DNA of 64,000 bases, taken from assembly GCF_014303735.1 (NCBI RefSeq), contig NZ_CP060296.1, positions 310,001 to 374,000 of the forward strand, written 5' to 3'. The notes beneath the pieces were generated by a model. It saw only the letters and a program-made list of their open reading frames with translations. It ran no database searches and had not been told where the DNA came from. The position numbers were made by a program, and so were the translations under genes. Origin of the DNA: Variovorax sp. PAMC28562 (lineage in GTDB: Bacteria > Pseudomonadota > Gammaproteobacteria > Burkholderiales > Burkholderiaceae_C). Below are positions 51,828-62,129 of the stretch, piece by piece; the first letter of the stretch is position 1, and each line of letters starts with the position of its first letter.

Positions 51828-54800
51828 TCAGACCGCACCCGCCAGCGCAGGCTCGCTGGTGTAGCTGCGCACCAGCCGCAGCAACTCGTCTTCGGAATAT
51901 GGCTTGCCGAGGTAGTGATTGACCCCCAGTGTGCGAGCGTGGTCGCGGTGCTTCTCGGCGATGCGCGAGGTGATCATGATGATCGGCAGGTCGGCCAGCG
52001 ACGCGTCGGCGCGAATGTTGCGCGCCAGGTCGAAGCCGTCCATCCGCGGCATCTCGATGTCCGACAGCACGACCGAGGGCCGCTCCTGCTGCAATCGTTC
52101 GAGTGCCTGCAGACCATCGGCCGCCAGCGCGACCCGATAGCCTTCGCGTTGCAGCAGGCGCTGCGTCACGCGGCGCACGGTGATCGAGTCGTCGACCACC
52201 AGCACCAACGGCACTTGCGCGGGTGCTTGCGGCAACATGACGACCTGCGCCGTACCGCCTTCGGCCGAGCCCGCCACACGGGCTGCTTCCGCACCGACGC
52301 CACCCGCAGCCTGCAGCTGCCGTGCCAGCTCGCCATGCACCGCCGCCAGCGCGACCGGGTTGTAGAGCAGCGCGACCGCGCCCGATGCCAGCACAGAGAT
52401 GCCCGCCATGCCCGGCAACCGCGAGAGTTGCGGGCCAAGGTTCTTGACCACGACTTCCTGGTTGCCCAGCACTTCGTCCACATGCAGCGCCACGCGTTGC
52501 GCCGCGCTTCGCACGATGACGATGGTGTTGTGTTTGCCCGGCGCCCGCTCGCTGCGTGCCGACGATTGCAACAACGCACCCGCCCAGTAGAACGGCACCT
52601 GCTCGCTACCGAACGGGTAGCTCTGCGACAGGTAGGCCGACTCGACGTCGGAACCACTCACGCGCTGCACCAGTTCGACCAGGCTCGACGGCACGCCGAT
52701 CGACACCGCGCCGGCCCGCATCATCACCACGTGCGTCACCGCGGTGGTGAGCGGCAGCACCAGCTTGAAGCTCGTGCCGGCGCCCGTCGCGGTGCGCGTT
52801 TCGATGCGACCGCCGAGCGCGGCGACATTCGCGCGAACCACGTCCATGCCGATGCCCCGGCCCGCCAGTTCCGACACCTGATCGGCCGTGGAGAAACCGG
52901 CCTTGAAAATCATCTCGGACGCTTGGTCCACCGTAAGCTGTTGGCCTTCCTCGATCAGGCCGAGTGCGCGAGCGCGAGCAGTGATGCGCTCGTGGTCGAG
53001 GCCCGCACCATCGTCCTTGAAGGTGACCGACACGTCGTTGCCTTCATGCTGCAAGTCGATGAGGATCAGGCCGCTGGCTTCCTTGCCGGCCTTTTCTCGC
53101 ACGGCAGCGTCTTCGATGCCGTGGGCCACGCAGTTGCGCAGCAAATGTTCGAACGCCGGCGTCATCCGTTCAAGCACGCCGCGGTCCATCTCGATCGTGC
53201 CGCCGGTGATGTCGAGGCGCACCTGCTTGCCGGTGTCCTTGGAGGCCTGCCGCACCACGCGGTAGAGGCGGTCGGACAGACCCTCGAACTCGACCATGCG
53301 CGTGCGCAAGAGTCCGCGTTGCAGCTCGCGGGTTTGCCGTGCCTGCGCGCTCAGGTCGTCTTCCGTCGCCTGCACGGTTTTCTGCAGCGTGCGCTGCACC
53401 GTGGCCACGTCGTTGACCGACTCGGCCATCATGCGGGTCAGTTCCTGCACGCGGGTGAAGCGGTCGAACTCGAGCGGATCGAAGCCCTGTTGCGAATCCT
53501 TGGCCTGGGCCAAGCGAGACTGCATCTGGCTTTCGGCCTGCACTTCGATGTCGCGCAACTGCTGGCGCAGGCGGTCCAGGTTGCCGGTCAGGTCGCCGAG
53601 CGAACTGCGCAGCTGGCCCAGCTCGGCTTCCAGCCGCGAGCGCGTGATGATGACCTCGCCGGCCTGCGCGACCAGCCGATCGAGCAGTTGCGTACGGATG
53701 CGAACCTGCTGGGTCGACGAGGCGCGCAACGGCACCAGCGCAGACGGCGTAGGCAGTGCAGCCTTGGTTTTGGCGAGCGCAGGCGTTTCGACCGCATCGA
53801 CCGCATCGACCGTATCGATTCCTTCGGAGAACAGATCCGCGTCCGCTTCCTCAGTTGCGTTCGGCAACGGCTCGGCGGGCTTGGCAGCGCTGACCAGCGG
53901 CATCGCAGCAGCGGTCGCGGCCTTCTGCGCGATCTCCGCCTGCGTTGCCGCATCGTCCGCGCGCAGGGCATCGAAGGTAGCTTGCAGACCATCGAAGCGA
54001 CCCAGCAAACGCTCGACCGATGCGGTATCGGCGCCAGCGCTGCCGACGTACTCGATCTCCGATTCCATGCGGTGCGCGCGCTCGCCCAGGCGCATGGCGC
54101 CAGCCAGACGCGCGCTGCCCTTCAGGGTGTGCAGCGTGCGCAGCACCGACGCCCGCGGCGCCGTGTCTTCAGGCCGCTGAGCCCATTCGCGCAGCGCGGT
54201 ACCGAGTTGCGGAAGAAGCTCTGCCGCCTCTTCTTCGAAGATGGGGAACAGGTCGACATCAACCGCGTCGGCCAGATCGATCGCGTCTTCCGAATCCTCC
54301 ATCGCGACGTTGGGCACATGGGCTGCTGAGTCGGCTTCGGTCGAGGCCGAGAAGCCGGAGGGGCGATCGGCGTGCTCTGCTGGAGCCAAGACCTGTTCGA
54401 CCCTGGCCTCAACAGGCTCTACCGACATCAGCGACTCGGCCACTTCGCGCAGCGCCTTGACGGTTTCATCGGCAGGCTCTTTGAGGAAGCCGGCAGCGAA
54501 TTGATGAAGCAGGCGCCGGAGCTCTTCGGCCGCAGCGACCAGCACCGCGCCTTGTGCCTCGGTGCCGCTGCCTTGCATGTGCAGATGCTGCAACGCCGCT
54601 TCGAACAGGCGAGCCATGCCGGACAGGCTCTGAAAGCCGACGGTGGCCGAACTGCCCGCGAGCGAATGCGCCAATCCGATGGTCGAGTCGGCCACTTGCG
54701 TGTGCGGCTCCATCGCCCACTCGCCGACCTGGTTGGCGAGCTGGCGCGACCACTCGTCGGCTTCGTTCAGATAGACGTTGTAGAGCGCGATGCCGATGCG

Positions 54801-57800
54801 CAGCGGGCCGATCGCCTTGACCGCATCGTCGGCGCCCGAGGCATTGGCCGCATCGATATAGATGGAAGGCGGCACGATCTCAGGCAGCACCTCCGGCGCT
54901 TCGACCTCTGCCACGGGCTGGACGACCGGCTCGACTGGCAGCGCCATGGAGGGCTCGCCGGCCGACTTGAACAACGGCTCGTCGGACGGCCCGGACAGCA
55001 ATGGACTGAACACGGGTTCGACGCCGCGCTCGAATTCCGCCGTCGATGATTCGCCGAACTCGCGGGGCGCCGAGAAAGCCGTCGTTTCGCGGCTCGGCTC
55101 CAGCGGCGACTGGGCTGTCGCGAAGAAATCGATCTCGTCGTTGCCGAGGAGGAAAGCCGGGTCGGCAACCCGATCGCGATCGCGATCGCGCTCTGGCGCC
55201 GGATCGAACTGCGTCGGCTTGGCGTCGAAATCGAGAAAGTCGGTGGATGCGAAGTCGTCGTCGGAGTGGTCGAGCCGCGGTGCAGCCGGATGATCTTCGG
55301 CGGCGTCCTTGGCTTCTTTGCCAGCTTCCTTGGCAGACGCAGGCTTCGAAAAATCGAACTCCGGCGGCGCGTCGTAGGCCGTCGTGAGGAAGTCGAGATC
55401 CGGCAATTCCGGCATCAATGCGTCGGGCTCGCTCGGCGTTGCTGTCGCTGCAGCCGGCGGCTCGGCAGCGATCTGTCGCGCCGCGATAGCCAGCGCATCG
55501 GCGTCGGCCGTACGCGTCGGCATTGCCGCGATCGGCTCGCCGGAACGCAGCGCCTCGGCCATCGTCCGGAAAGGAACAGCTTGCCAGTTGTGCGGTTCGC
55601 CGGAGGCAACGGCCTCGACCCACTTCGCGAAATCCTGCAGCGCCCTGCCGGTGCCTTCGATCAATTCCGGCGTTGCGGCGCGCTGGTCGGCGAGCCAGGT
55701 GTTCATCACCTGCTCGAAGGCCCACGCGGCTTCACCGAAGTCCATCAACCCGACCATGCGCGAGCTGCCCTTGAGCGTATGGAACGCACGGCGCAGCACT
55801 GTCAGCTCTCCGCCTTCGGCCGCGTCGCGGCGCAATGCAGACACCGCGGCCAAGCCGTTGTGCAGCACCTCGCGCGCCTCGTCCAGAAAGATGTTTTGCA
55901 GGTCTTCTTCTTCGAGCTCGGTCACCTCGGTGTCTGGCATCGAATGTTCGAGCGGCGCCGGTCCGGTGATCTTCGAGGTCCAACTGACGGTAGCGAGGCT
56001 GAACTCTTCGAGCGGGGAAACTTTCTTGCGGCTCGGCGCTGCGAGTGCGGCCAGTTTGGCCGCAATTTGTGCGTCCACTTCTTCCACGCTGAGCTTGGCG
56101 TCGTACGCGGCTTTGGCGGCGATCGGCGCTGCAGGAAGCGTTACGGAGGGCGTTGGCGAATGCGACGGAACGTCGTGCAGCACGGGCGCAGCAGCAGGCG
56201 CGATCGACACCGGCACCGGCGCTTCGGGCACCGATTCGGTTCCTTGGCGGCCCATCAACGGCTTCAGCTCGCCGGTTGCCGCGTCGAACACGAACAAACG
56301 CTTTGCCAGCGCCGGCTGGTAGCCCAGCATGTCGATCAGAAAACCGAGCGCGCCGAGGTTGTTGCCGAGCGAATCGAAGCTGCGCGTCTCTTCGGCCGAC
56401 GATTCTTCGATGGTGGAATCGCGGGCCATCAGGTTGTCGACGTTGTCCCGCATGCGCTGCACGGTTTGCGCAGCCTGGTCGAGCCCGAGCACCGAGAAGA
56501 CACCGCGCATTTGCAGCAGCTGGCTCGGCACGGTGCGCAACGAACTCTTGTCGCCCGGCCGACGGAAAAACTGGTCGAGCGATTTTTCAAGCTCGCTCAA
56601 ATGGGAGCGCAACTCATCGACCACGGTGCCCATGGTCTGCCGATCGCTCACGCGTCGGTAGAGCTCTTCCATCCACGGTTCGAGCGGCTCCGAACGGCCG
56701 CCTTCACGCGCGCGGTCGATGCGACCTGCGAGCTGCACCGTGCGCGCGGTCAGTTGCCGATCATGCGGGTCGAGGTCTTCGAAAGCCGCTTCCAGGTACA
56801 GCACCGAGGTCGCGACTTCCATGGCGAGTTCGGTGGCCGGCGGTTGCCCGGCGCGGAGCGAATCTTCGACCGCGTTGTTCAGCGCCTGCACCATCGGTGC
56901 GCTGGGCGGATGCAGCTTGCCGAGCGACTCTCCCAACTGCGCGAAGGTGTCTGCCACCTGCCGCATGCGGGTCATGTCGCCGCCCGACAGGGCCGACCAC
57001 ATTTCCTTGGCGGCCTCGATGCGTTTGCGCGCCTGGACCAACACCAGCGGGTCGAAGCGACCGAACTGCTCGACGGTGTAGTCGACGTGTTGCTCGGCTT
57101 CAAGGCCCCAGGCCGCACGCACGGCGCGCAAGGTCAGGGCCTCGTCGCGGGCGGTGGGCACGGCCTGTCCGCAGAAAAACAGCAGGTCTTGCCCAAGTCG
57201 GTCCGACACGGTGTTGTCACCGCGGGCGAGCGTGGCGTACTGCAGCAGCACACGCGAGGCGGCGCGCTTGACGTACACATCGGCGGGCATCAAGGCCAGG
57301 GAAAGCGATTCGAAAAATGCGGCGGCCAACGTCCAGAAACTTCGGACGCGGGAAATGGTGGCGCCGCGCGCGAGCCCGAGGCACAGCGCACTCAAGCGAC
57401 GCGCAGCAGCGTCGTCGCCGGTCTTGACGACCTTGAGCACTTCGCGGTCGAGCTTGGATCGCACCGCCGGGTCGTAAACCAGCGTGGGCTGCCGGTCGGA
57501 CGCCTCGATGTCGACCCAGCGAAACGGCAGGCTCCAGAGGTCGGCCGGATGAACACGTTCGTTGCCCACCAATTCGAGCACGTCGCGGTATTGCGGAAAC
57601 AGCGCGATCGGCGACACCGTCTTGCCCGACAACATGGCACTCAAAAAGTCGGTGACAGCAAAACCGGCCTTGTCGATTTTTTGTACCGCGGCTTCGTTGC
57701 AGCGCGTCGGCTCCGCGACGAAGCTCTGCACGGCGAACTCCATCGCGCCCAGCACCAGCGCCGGCGCGGCATGACCGACCATCTGCAACGCGCCCACGGC

Positions 57801-58007
57801 TTGATGCAGTTGCTGGCGTGCCAGCCGCAACGGCCCGGCATCGAGCTCGGGCACCGTGCCCGATTCGCGCGAGAAACGGCGCAGCGATTTGCTGACGCCG
57901 TCGATCGATTTCTGGATTTCACCCAGGACCCAGGCCAGCGGTCCAAGGTCTTCGGTGGCCGGCGCGTTGCCGGCGACATGAGCGGTGGCGGGGCTTAGAG
58001 TCGACAC
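51828..58007 (-). CDS. chpA: hybrid chemosensory histidine kinase ChpA/PilL
   Basis: A 2059-residue CheA-type hybrid kinase of the twitching-motility system. In order: an N-terminal PilL-like region, a first Hpt (HTLKGSSRM, about residue 743), a second Hpt-like unit (AHSLAGSSATVG, about 1113), a third Hpt (HTLKGSARL, about 1293), dimerisation and ATPase domains (RNCVAHGIEDAAV, FKDDGAGLD), a CheW-like domain, and a C-terminal receiver with the phosphoacceptor Asp in LSDIEMPRMDGFD, about 1983. The start is a GTG at 58007. It receives signals from PilJ and phosphorylates PilG and PilH. Confidence 0.92.
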   Translation of the reverse strand: MSTLSPATAHVAGNAPATEDLGPLAWVLGEIQKSIDGVSKSLRRFSRESGTVPELDAGPLRLARQQLHQAVGALQMVGHAAPALVLGAMEFAVQSFVAEPTRCNEAAVQKIDKAGFAVTDFLSAMLSGKTVSPIALFPQYRDVLELVGNERVHPADLWSLPFRWVDIEASDRQPTLVYDPAVRSKLDREVLKVVKTGDDAAARRLSALCLGLARGATISRVRSFWTLAAAFFESLSLALMPADVYVKRAASRVLLQYATLARGDNTVSDRLGQDLLFFCGQAVPTARDEALTLRAVRAAWGLEAEQHVDYTVEQFGRFDPLVLVQARKRIEAAKEMWSALSGGDMTRMRQVADTFAQLGESLGKLHPPSAPMVQALNNAVEDSLRAGQPPATELAMEVATSVLYLEAAFEDLDPHDRQLTARTVQLAGRIDRAREGGRSEPLEPWMEELYRRVSDRQTMGTVVDELRSHLSELEKSLDQFFRRPGDKSSLRTVPSQLLQMRGVFSVLGLDQAAQTVQRMRDNVDNLMARDSTIEESSAEETRSFDSLGNNLGALGFLIDMLGYQPALAKRLFVFDAATGELKPLMGRQGTESVPEAPVPVSIAPAAAPVLHDVPSHSPTPSVTLPAAPIAAKAAYDAKLSVEEVDAQIAAKLAALAAPSRKKVSPLEEFSLATVSWTSKITGPAPLEHSMPDTEVTELEEEDLQNIFLDEAREVLHNGLAAVSALRRDAAEGGELTVLRRAFHTLKGSSRMVGLMDFGEAAWAFEQVMNTWLADQRAATPELIEGTGRALQDFAKWVEAVASGEPHNWQAVPFRTMAEALRSGEPIAAMPTRTADADALAIAARQIAAEPPAAATATPSEPDALMPELPDLDFLTTAYDAPPEFDFSKPASAKEAGKEAKDAAEDHPAAPRLDHSDDDFASTDFLDFDAKPTQFDPAPERDRDRDRVADPAFLLGNDEIDFFATAQSPLEPSRETTAFSAPREFGESSTAEFERGVEPVFSPLLSGPSDEPLFKSAGEPSMALPVEPVVQPVAEVEAPEVLPEIVPPSIYIDAANASGADDAVKAIGPLRIGIALYNVYLNEADEWSRQLANQVGEWAMEPHTQVADSTIGLAHSLAGSSATVGFQSLSGMARLFEAALQHLHMQGSGTEAQGAVLVAAAEELRRLLHQFAAGFLKEPADETVKALREVAESLMSVEPVEARVEQVLAPAEHADRPSGFSASTEADSAAHVPNVAMEDSEDAIDLADAVDVDLFPIFEEEAAELLPQLGTALREWAQRPEDTAPRASVLRTLHTLKGSARLAGAMRLGERAHRMESEIEYVGSAGADTASVERLLGRFDGLQATFDALRADDAATQAEIAQKAATAAAMPLVSAAKPAEPLPNATEEADADLFSEGIDTVDAVDAVETPALAKTKAALPTPSALVPLRASSTQQVRIRTQLLDRLVAQAGEVIITRSRLEAELGQLRSSLGDLTGNLDRLRQQLRDIEVQAESQMQSRLAQAKDSQQGFDPLEFDRFTRVQELTRMMAESVNDVATVQRTLQKTVQATEDDLSAQARQTRELQRGLLRTRMVEFEGLSDRLYRVVRQASKDTGKQVRLDITGGTIEMDRGVLERMTPAFEHLLRNCVAHGIEDAAVREKAGKEASGLILIDLQHEGNDVSVTFKDDGAGLDHERITARARALGLIEEGQQLTVDQASEMIFKAGFSTADQVSELAGRGIGMDVVRANVAALGGRIETRTATGAGTSFKLVLPLTTAVTHVVMMRAGAVSIGVPSSLVELVQRVSGSDVESAYLSQSYPFGSEQVPFYWAGALLQSSARSERAPGKHNTIVIVRSAAQRVALHVDEVLGNQEVVVKNLGPQLSRLPGMAGISVLASGAVALLYNPVALAAVHGELARQLQAAGGVGAEAARVAGSAEGGTAQVVMLPQAPAQVPLVLVVDDSITVRRVTQRLLQREGYRVALAADGLQALERLQQERPSVVLSDIEMPRMDGFDLARNIRADASLADLPIIMITSRIAEKHRDHARTLGVNHYLGKPYSEDELLRLVRSYTSEPALAGAV

Positions 58008-58064
58008 GATTTTTTCTCGGCGTGTATTTTTTTAACGGGCGTCGGACGTCGAACGTCGGACTGC

Positions 58065-60419
58065 TTAAGCGATCTTGAAACGCGACACCGACTGGCGAAG
58101 TTCTTCGGCCATGTGCGACAGCTCGCGCACCTGTTGCGCGGTGGTGCGCGTGCCTTCGCCGGTTTGCTCGGTCACCGCAAAAATGTGCTGGATGTTGGCA
58201 GCCACCACGTTGGCCGAATCGGCCTCGCGCGATGCCGATTGGGAGATCTGCTCGATCAGCTCGGCAAGGCGACGCGACACGCGGTCGATCTCCGACAGTG
58301 CGGTGCCGGCGTTGTCGGACAACTTGGCGCCTTCGACCACACCCTGCGTGGAGCGCTCCATGGCGCCCACGGCATCCTGCGTGTCGGTTTGAATCGCCTT
58401 CACCAGCGCCGAGATCTGACGCGTCGCATCGGCCGACCGCTCGGCCAGCCGCTGCACTTCTTCGGCCACTACCGAGAAGCCGCGGCCGGCTTCACCGGCC
58501 GATGCCGCCTGAATGGCCGCGTTGAGTGCCAGCACGTTGGTCTGCTCGGTAATGTCGGAAATCAGCTCGGTGATTTCACCGATCTCCTGCGACGATTCGC
58601 CGAGCCGCTTGATGCGCTTGGACGTTTCCTGGATCTGGTCGCGAATCGAGTTCATACCGCCGATGGCGTTCTGCACCGCCTGCAAGCCGGACGATGCAGC
58701 TTGCAGCGATTGCCGCGCCACCGTGGCCGACTCTTGCGCCTGCGCCGACACGCCGTTGATTCGCTCGGCCATCGTCAGCACCGACTGCCCGGTCTCGCGA
58801 ATCTCGCGCAGCTGCTCGGTCGAAGCTGCCAGCAGTTCGGTCGACGTGCTTTCCACTTGCGACGTCGTTGCGGCCACGCGGGTCGCCGTGTTCTGCACGT
58901 TGCCCACCAGCAAACGCAGTTCTTCCACCGTGTAGTTCACCGAATCGGCGATGGCGCCGGTGATGTCCTCGGTCACCGTGGCTTCTTGCGTCAAGTCGCC
59001 CTCGGCCACCGTTTGCAGCTCGTTCATGAGCCGCAAAATTGCCGCCTGGTTGGCGGTGTTCACGCGGCTCGCGTCCTCGCGCATGCGCTCGGCCTCGACC
59101 CGTTCGTTCTCGGCCAAAGCAGCACGTTCGCGCCCTTCTCTCACTTGAACGAAACCGATCGCGCCAGCGAGCAGCAGTGCCGCCAGCGCCAGCACGAACA
59201 GCATTACCAGGGTGCCGGCGCCGAGGCCGGTGCGTTGCGACAGCTTGTCTTGCAGATCGCCGAGCGCGAGGCGCAGCGGTTCGCTGTCGGTCAGGATCAT
59301 CGATTGCGCTTCGCGCGCCGCCACCAGGCCCTGCAGGTTTCCGAGAATGGCGCCGGCCTGGCCGCGCGTCTGCTCATACGTCTTCAGGATGGCTTCGAGT
59401 TGCTGGCGGGTCTGCGCATCGCGCGAGCCGGGCAAGCGTTGTTGCGCATTGCCGTCGAGCAGGCCGCGCGTAATTTCCTGGAAGGTGTTCAGGTCCTTGC
59501 CGAGCAGGAACACCGCATCGGGGCTCACGCCTTCGACCGTCAGAAATTCATTGGCAGACTTGCCGATCCGCTGCGTCAGCATGACCAGCTGACCGGCAGC
59601 AGAGATCTCCGGCACGGTCGCGTTCTGCTGCATCTTGAGCGACGCCACCGTCTCGGTCATTTCGAGCAAATCGGACGACTGGCGGTTGATGTTGCGAAGC
59701 GCGGCACCGACCTGCGTCAGGATCTGCTGCTGCGCCAGCACGGCTTTGGCGCTCTTGTCGGCGCGGTCGACCAGCGGATTGATTTTTTCGAGTTCGGCGT
59801 CGTACTGAGAACCGACACGCTCGAGCTTGAGCGAGTCGTCACCGGCCGTCAGGCCTTGTGCGCGACGCGCCAGATCGTCCGAACTTTCCTTCACTTCCGT
59901 GAAGGCCGGCACGTTCCCCACCAGCGCCTGCGAAACCGACTTGGCCAGACGCTGAGATTGCATCAGCGCCTGACCAGTCGAAGCCACCTGTTGCGCCAAA
60001 CGCTCTGCGCGAAGAATGGCGGAACCCGCCACGAGAAGCAGCAGCAACACGACCGCCGCCAGCACGCCGGCCAGCACGCGCTGTTGGCGCTGCAGCCCAC
60101 CGCGTGCCGCCAACGGCGCACCGGTGCCACTGCCCGCCGATGCCGCCAGGGGCTCAGGCACATCGTCGAAATTACGGCTGGGCGCAAAGTCGGCGTGACC
60201 ATCCGGAGACACCACGGTATCCGGAGGTTCGGGCGCGTGTGCAGGCACCGCAGCCGCCTCGTTCGCGGACTCACGGCGCAACAGCACCGTTCGTTCTTCC
60301 GGCGGCTGAACCGTCTCGGTGTGCTCGAGCGACATGGCCGCGGCGTTGCTGGCGTGAACGGTCACGCCGTCTTCCCGCAAAGGTAGAAACTTCTTGAACT
60401 TGTCGGCGATCGAACTCAC
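58065..60419 (-). CDS. pilJ: methyl-accepting chemotaxis protein PilJ
   Basis: A 784-residue receptor. A cytoplasmic N-terminal tail of about 110 residues precedes two membrane helices (about 114-136 and 400-424) that frame a periplasmic PilJ-type sensor. The signalling domain contains [20 protein letters not shown] and [18 protein letters not shown]. The start is the GTG at 60419, with GAAGGA just upstream; there is no ATG close by. It is the receptor for the PilG/PilH/PilI/ChpA system that controls type IV pili. Confidence 0.9.
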   Translation of the reverse strand: MSSIADKFKKFLPLREDGVTVHASNAAAMSLEHTETVQPPEERTVLLRRESANEAAAVPAHAPEPPDTVVSPDGHADFAPSRNFDDVPEPLAASAGSGTGAPLAARGGLQRQQRVLAGVLAAVVLLLLLVAGSAILRAERLAQQVASTGQALMQSQRLAKSVSQALVGNVPAFTEVKESSDDLARRAQGLTAGDDSLKLERVGSQYDAELEKINPLVDRADKSAKAVLAQQQILTQVGAALRNINRQSSDLLEMTETVASLKMQQNATVPEISAAGQLVMLTQRIGKSANEFLTVEGVSPDAVFLLGKDLNTFQEITRGLLDGNAQQRLPGSRDAQTRQQLEAILKTYEQTRGQAGAILGNLQGLVAAREAQSMILTDSEPLRLALGDLQDKLSQRTGLGAGTLVMLFVLALAALLLAGAIGFVQVREGRERAALAENERVEAERMREDASRVNTANQAAILRLMNELQTVAEGDLTQEATVTEDITGAIADSVNYTVEELRLLVGNVQNTATRVAATTSQVESTSTELLAASTEQLREIRETGQSVLTMAERINGVSAQAQESATVARQSLQAASSGLQAVQNAIGGMNSIRDQIQETSKRIKRLGESSQEIGEITELISDITEQTNVLALNAAIQAASAGEAGRGFSVVAEEVQRLAERSADATRQISALVKAIQTDTQDAVGAMERSTQGVVEGAKLSDNAGTALSEIDRVSRRLAELIEQISQSASREADSANVVAANIQHIFAVTEQTGEGTRTTAQQVRELSHMAEELRQSVSRFKIA

Positions 60420-60454
60420 GGTCGGTCCTTCAGGTTGTTGTCTGGTCGACGCCC

Positions 60455-60988
60455 TCAGGCGCCAATGCTCAAAAACTGGGGTTGCTGCGACAGCGCCTGC
60501 AGGTTGACTTCCTGCCAGCGCTCTCCTGCAACGTCTGTGTACGCATGCCCGAGCCACGCGGGCGCGTCAGGCCCCGGCAACTCGGCAGCGGTAAATGCTT
60601 CAACGCCACGCAACCCGATCAGGCGGTCGACGAGCAATGCGCAATTGACTTCGAGCAACTCGTTCAAGGCCACCATGCGCGACTGCGCACGGGCCGATTC
60701 GGTAGCGGCCAGCGGCGTCGCAACGCCCGATGCAAAACTCGACAACTGCACCACGCCGTACAAACCGCCGCGCAAGTTGGCGACGCCGAGGAACCACGGC
60801 TCGGTATAGGGCACTGCTTGCGGTGGCGTCCAAGGAAAAATCTCGCCGGCATGGGAGAGGGGAAACAGGTACTTGCGGTCGCCTGCTTCGACTGCGAGCC
60901 ACGAGGCAGACACACCCGATGTGCGCGCTGCCTGCAGACGACTGGCAAGGCGGGACTGGAAAGCGCGCAGGGCGTCGCGGTTGGCCAT
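60455..60988 (-). CDS. pilI: CheW-like adaptor PilI
   Basis: A 177-residue CheW-domain protein, with the core [22 protein letters not shown] around residues 64-85. It links the PilJ receptor to the ChpA kinase. Encoded between pilH and pilJ, with 16 and 35 bases of spacing. Confidence 0.88.
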   Translation of the reverse strand: MANRDALRAFQSRLASRLQAARTSGVSASWLAVEAGDRKYLFPLSHAGEIFPWTPPQAVPYTEPWFLGVANLRGGLYGVVQLSSFASGVATPLAATESARAQSRMVALNELLEVNCALLVDRLIGLRGVEAFTAAELPGPDAPAWLGHAYTDVAGERWQEVNLQALSQQPQFLSIGA

Positions 60989-61004
60989 GGACTCGTCGGG
61001 ACGA

Positions 61005-61370
61005 TCAGGCCAGCGCGCTGATCTTTGCCATCAGTTCGGCCGCGTTGACCGGCTTCACGATGTAGTCGCGAGCGCCCTGACGCATGCCCCAGACGCGGTC
61101 CGTTTCCTGGTTCTTGCTGGTGCACAGAATGATGGGCACGGATGCGTATTGCGGATTGCGCGCAATGGCGCGGGTCAACTGGAAGCCGTTTTGACCGGGC
61201 ATCACGACGTCCATCAGGATGAGGTCGGGTTGTTCTTCTTCGAGGCGGCGCATCGCGTCGTCCGCGTTCTCTGCGGTTTTGACGGCGAACCCATTCTTCT
61301 GGAGCAGGTCGGTCAAAAACAGCAACTCCGTCTTGGAGTCGTCGACGACCAGCACTTTGTGAATCGGCAT
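61005..61370 (-). CDS. pilH: twitching motility response regulator PilH
   Basis: A 121-residue single-domain receiver. The acidic pair is in VLVVDDSKTE, the phosphoacceptor Asp in LILMDVVMPGQNG and the Lys in YIVKPVNAAEL. Its ATG shares one base with the pilG stop (TAATG), so the genes are coupled. In Pseudomonas, PilH acts on pilus retraction. Confidence 0.9.
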   Translation of the reverse strand: MPIHKVLVVDDSKTELLFLTDLLQKNGFAVKTAENADDAMRRLEEEQPDLILMDVVMPGQNGFQLTRAIARNPQYASVPIILCTSKNQETDRVWGMRQGARDYIVKPVNAAELMAKISALA

Positions 61371-61768
61371 TAAGGAGCTTCCTGTTGAACCAGACCGAAC
61401 TGCTGCACGGCTTGCAGCAACTGGTCCTTGGTGAACGGCTTGGTGAGATAGTCCTGCGAGCCGACCATGCGGCCGCGCGCCTTGTCGAAGACGCCGTCTT
61501 TGGAAGACAGCATCACGACAGGGACGTTTGAGAAATGCGCGTTGCGCTTGATGATGGCGCAGGTCTGGTAGCCGTCGAGGCGCGGCATCAGAATGTCGCA
61601 AAAGATGAGGTGCGGCTTGTGGTCGTTGATCTTCGAGAGGGCATCGAAGCCATCTTCGGCGAGCAGCACTTCATGACCGCCTTGCTTCAGGAAGATCTCG
61701 GCACTGCGCCGAATGGTGTTGCTGTCATCGATGACCAGCACCTTGTAACCGGACCCGCTCGTGCTCAT
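61370..61768 (-). CDS. pilG: twitching motility response regulator PilG
   Basis: A 132-residue single-domain receiver with VLVIDDSNTIRRSAEIFL, the phosphoacceptor Asp in LIFCDILMPRLDGYQ and the Lys in YLTKPFTKDQLL. I chose the ATG at 61768, preceded by GAGGAG. It is the first gene of pilG-pilH-pilI-pilJ-chpA and lies 80 bases from rubredoxin on the same strand. Confidence 0.9.
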   Translation of the reverse strand: MSTSGSGYKVLVIDDSNTIRRSAEIFLKQGGHEVLLAEDGFDALSKINDHKPHLIFCDILMPRLDGYQTCAIIKRNAHFSNVPVVMLSSKDGVFDKARGRMVGSQDYLTKPFTKDQLLQAVQQFGLVQQEAP

Positions 61769-61848
61769 TCGCACTCCTCGTTGCACCCACACCGGGAAGA
61801 CGACTGCGCCGACTTTTCAGCGCAGGAAGCACGACCCTATGCCATGCT

Positions 61849-62019
61849 TCACATCTCAACCATTTCGAAGTCTTCCTTGCGCGCCCCGCACTCCGGGCAA
61901 GTCCAATTCATTGGAACCTCTGCCCACGCCGTACCTGGCGCAATACCATCTTCTGGTACTCCCACCGCTTCGTCATAGATCCACCCGCAAATCAGGCACA
62001 TCCAGGTTTTCGTATTCAT
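61849..62019 (-). CDS. rubA: rubredoxin
   Basis: A 56-residue rubredoxin, translated by hand because of its small size. The four iron-binding cysteines are Cys8 and Cys11 ([10 protein letters not shown]) and Cys41 and Cys44 ([16 protein letters not shown]). It is a one-electron carrier in the cytoplasm. It lies upstream of pilG on the same strand and is divergent from thiD, an order I know from related Burkholderiales. Confidence 0.93.
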   Translation of the reverse strand: MNTKTWMCLICGWIYDEAVGVPEDGIAPGTAWAEVPMNWTCPECGARKEDFEMVEM

Positions 62020-62129
62020 CGCAGCTTAAAGTCCCTGTACATAGAATGCAACGATTGTATCTAGGCGTATCACGATTACACGTGACCAACGTCTCACATA
62101 TGCCACCATCGCGTGACACCAAACGGCGT

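Noticed and set aside
51915..54329. Long open frame on the plus strand opposite chpA (about 800 codons)
   Set aside because: It is the antisense of chpA in GC-rich DNA: no ribosome site, His/Arg/Gln-rich composition and no recognisable domain. The same holds for 55266-57998 and 58113-60386.
62020..62129. TPP riboswitch upstream of thiD
   Set aside because: The 110-base gap shows no CUGAGA/thi-box-like elements or the expected stems.
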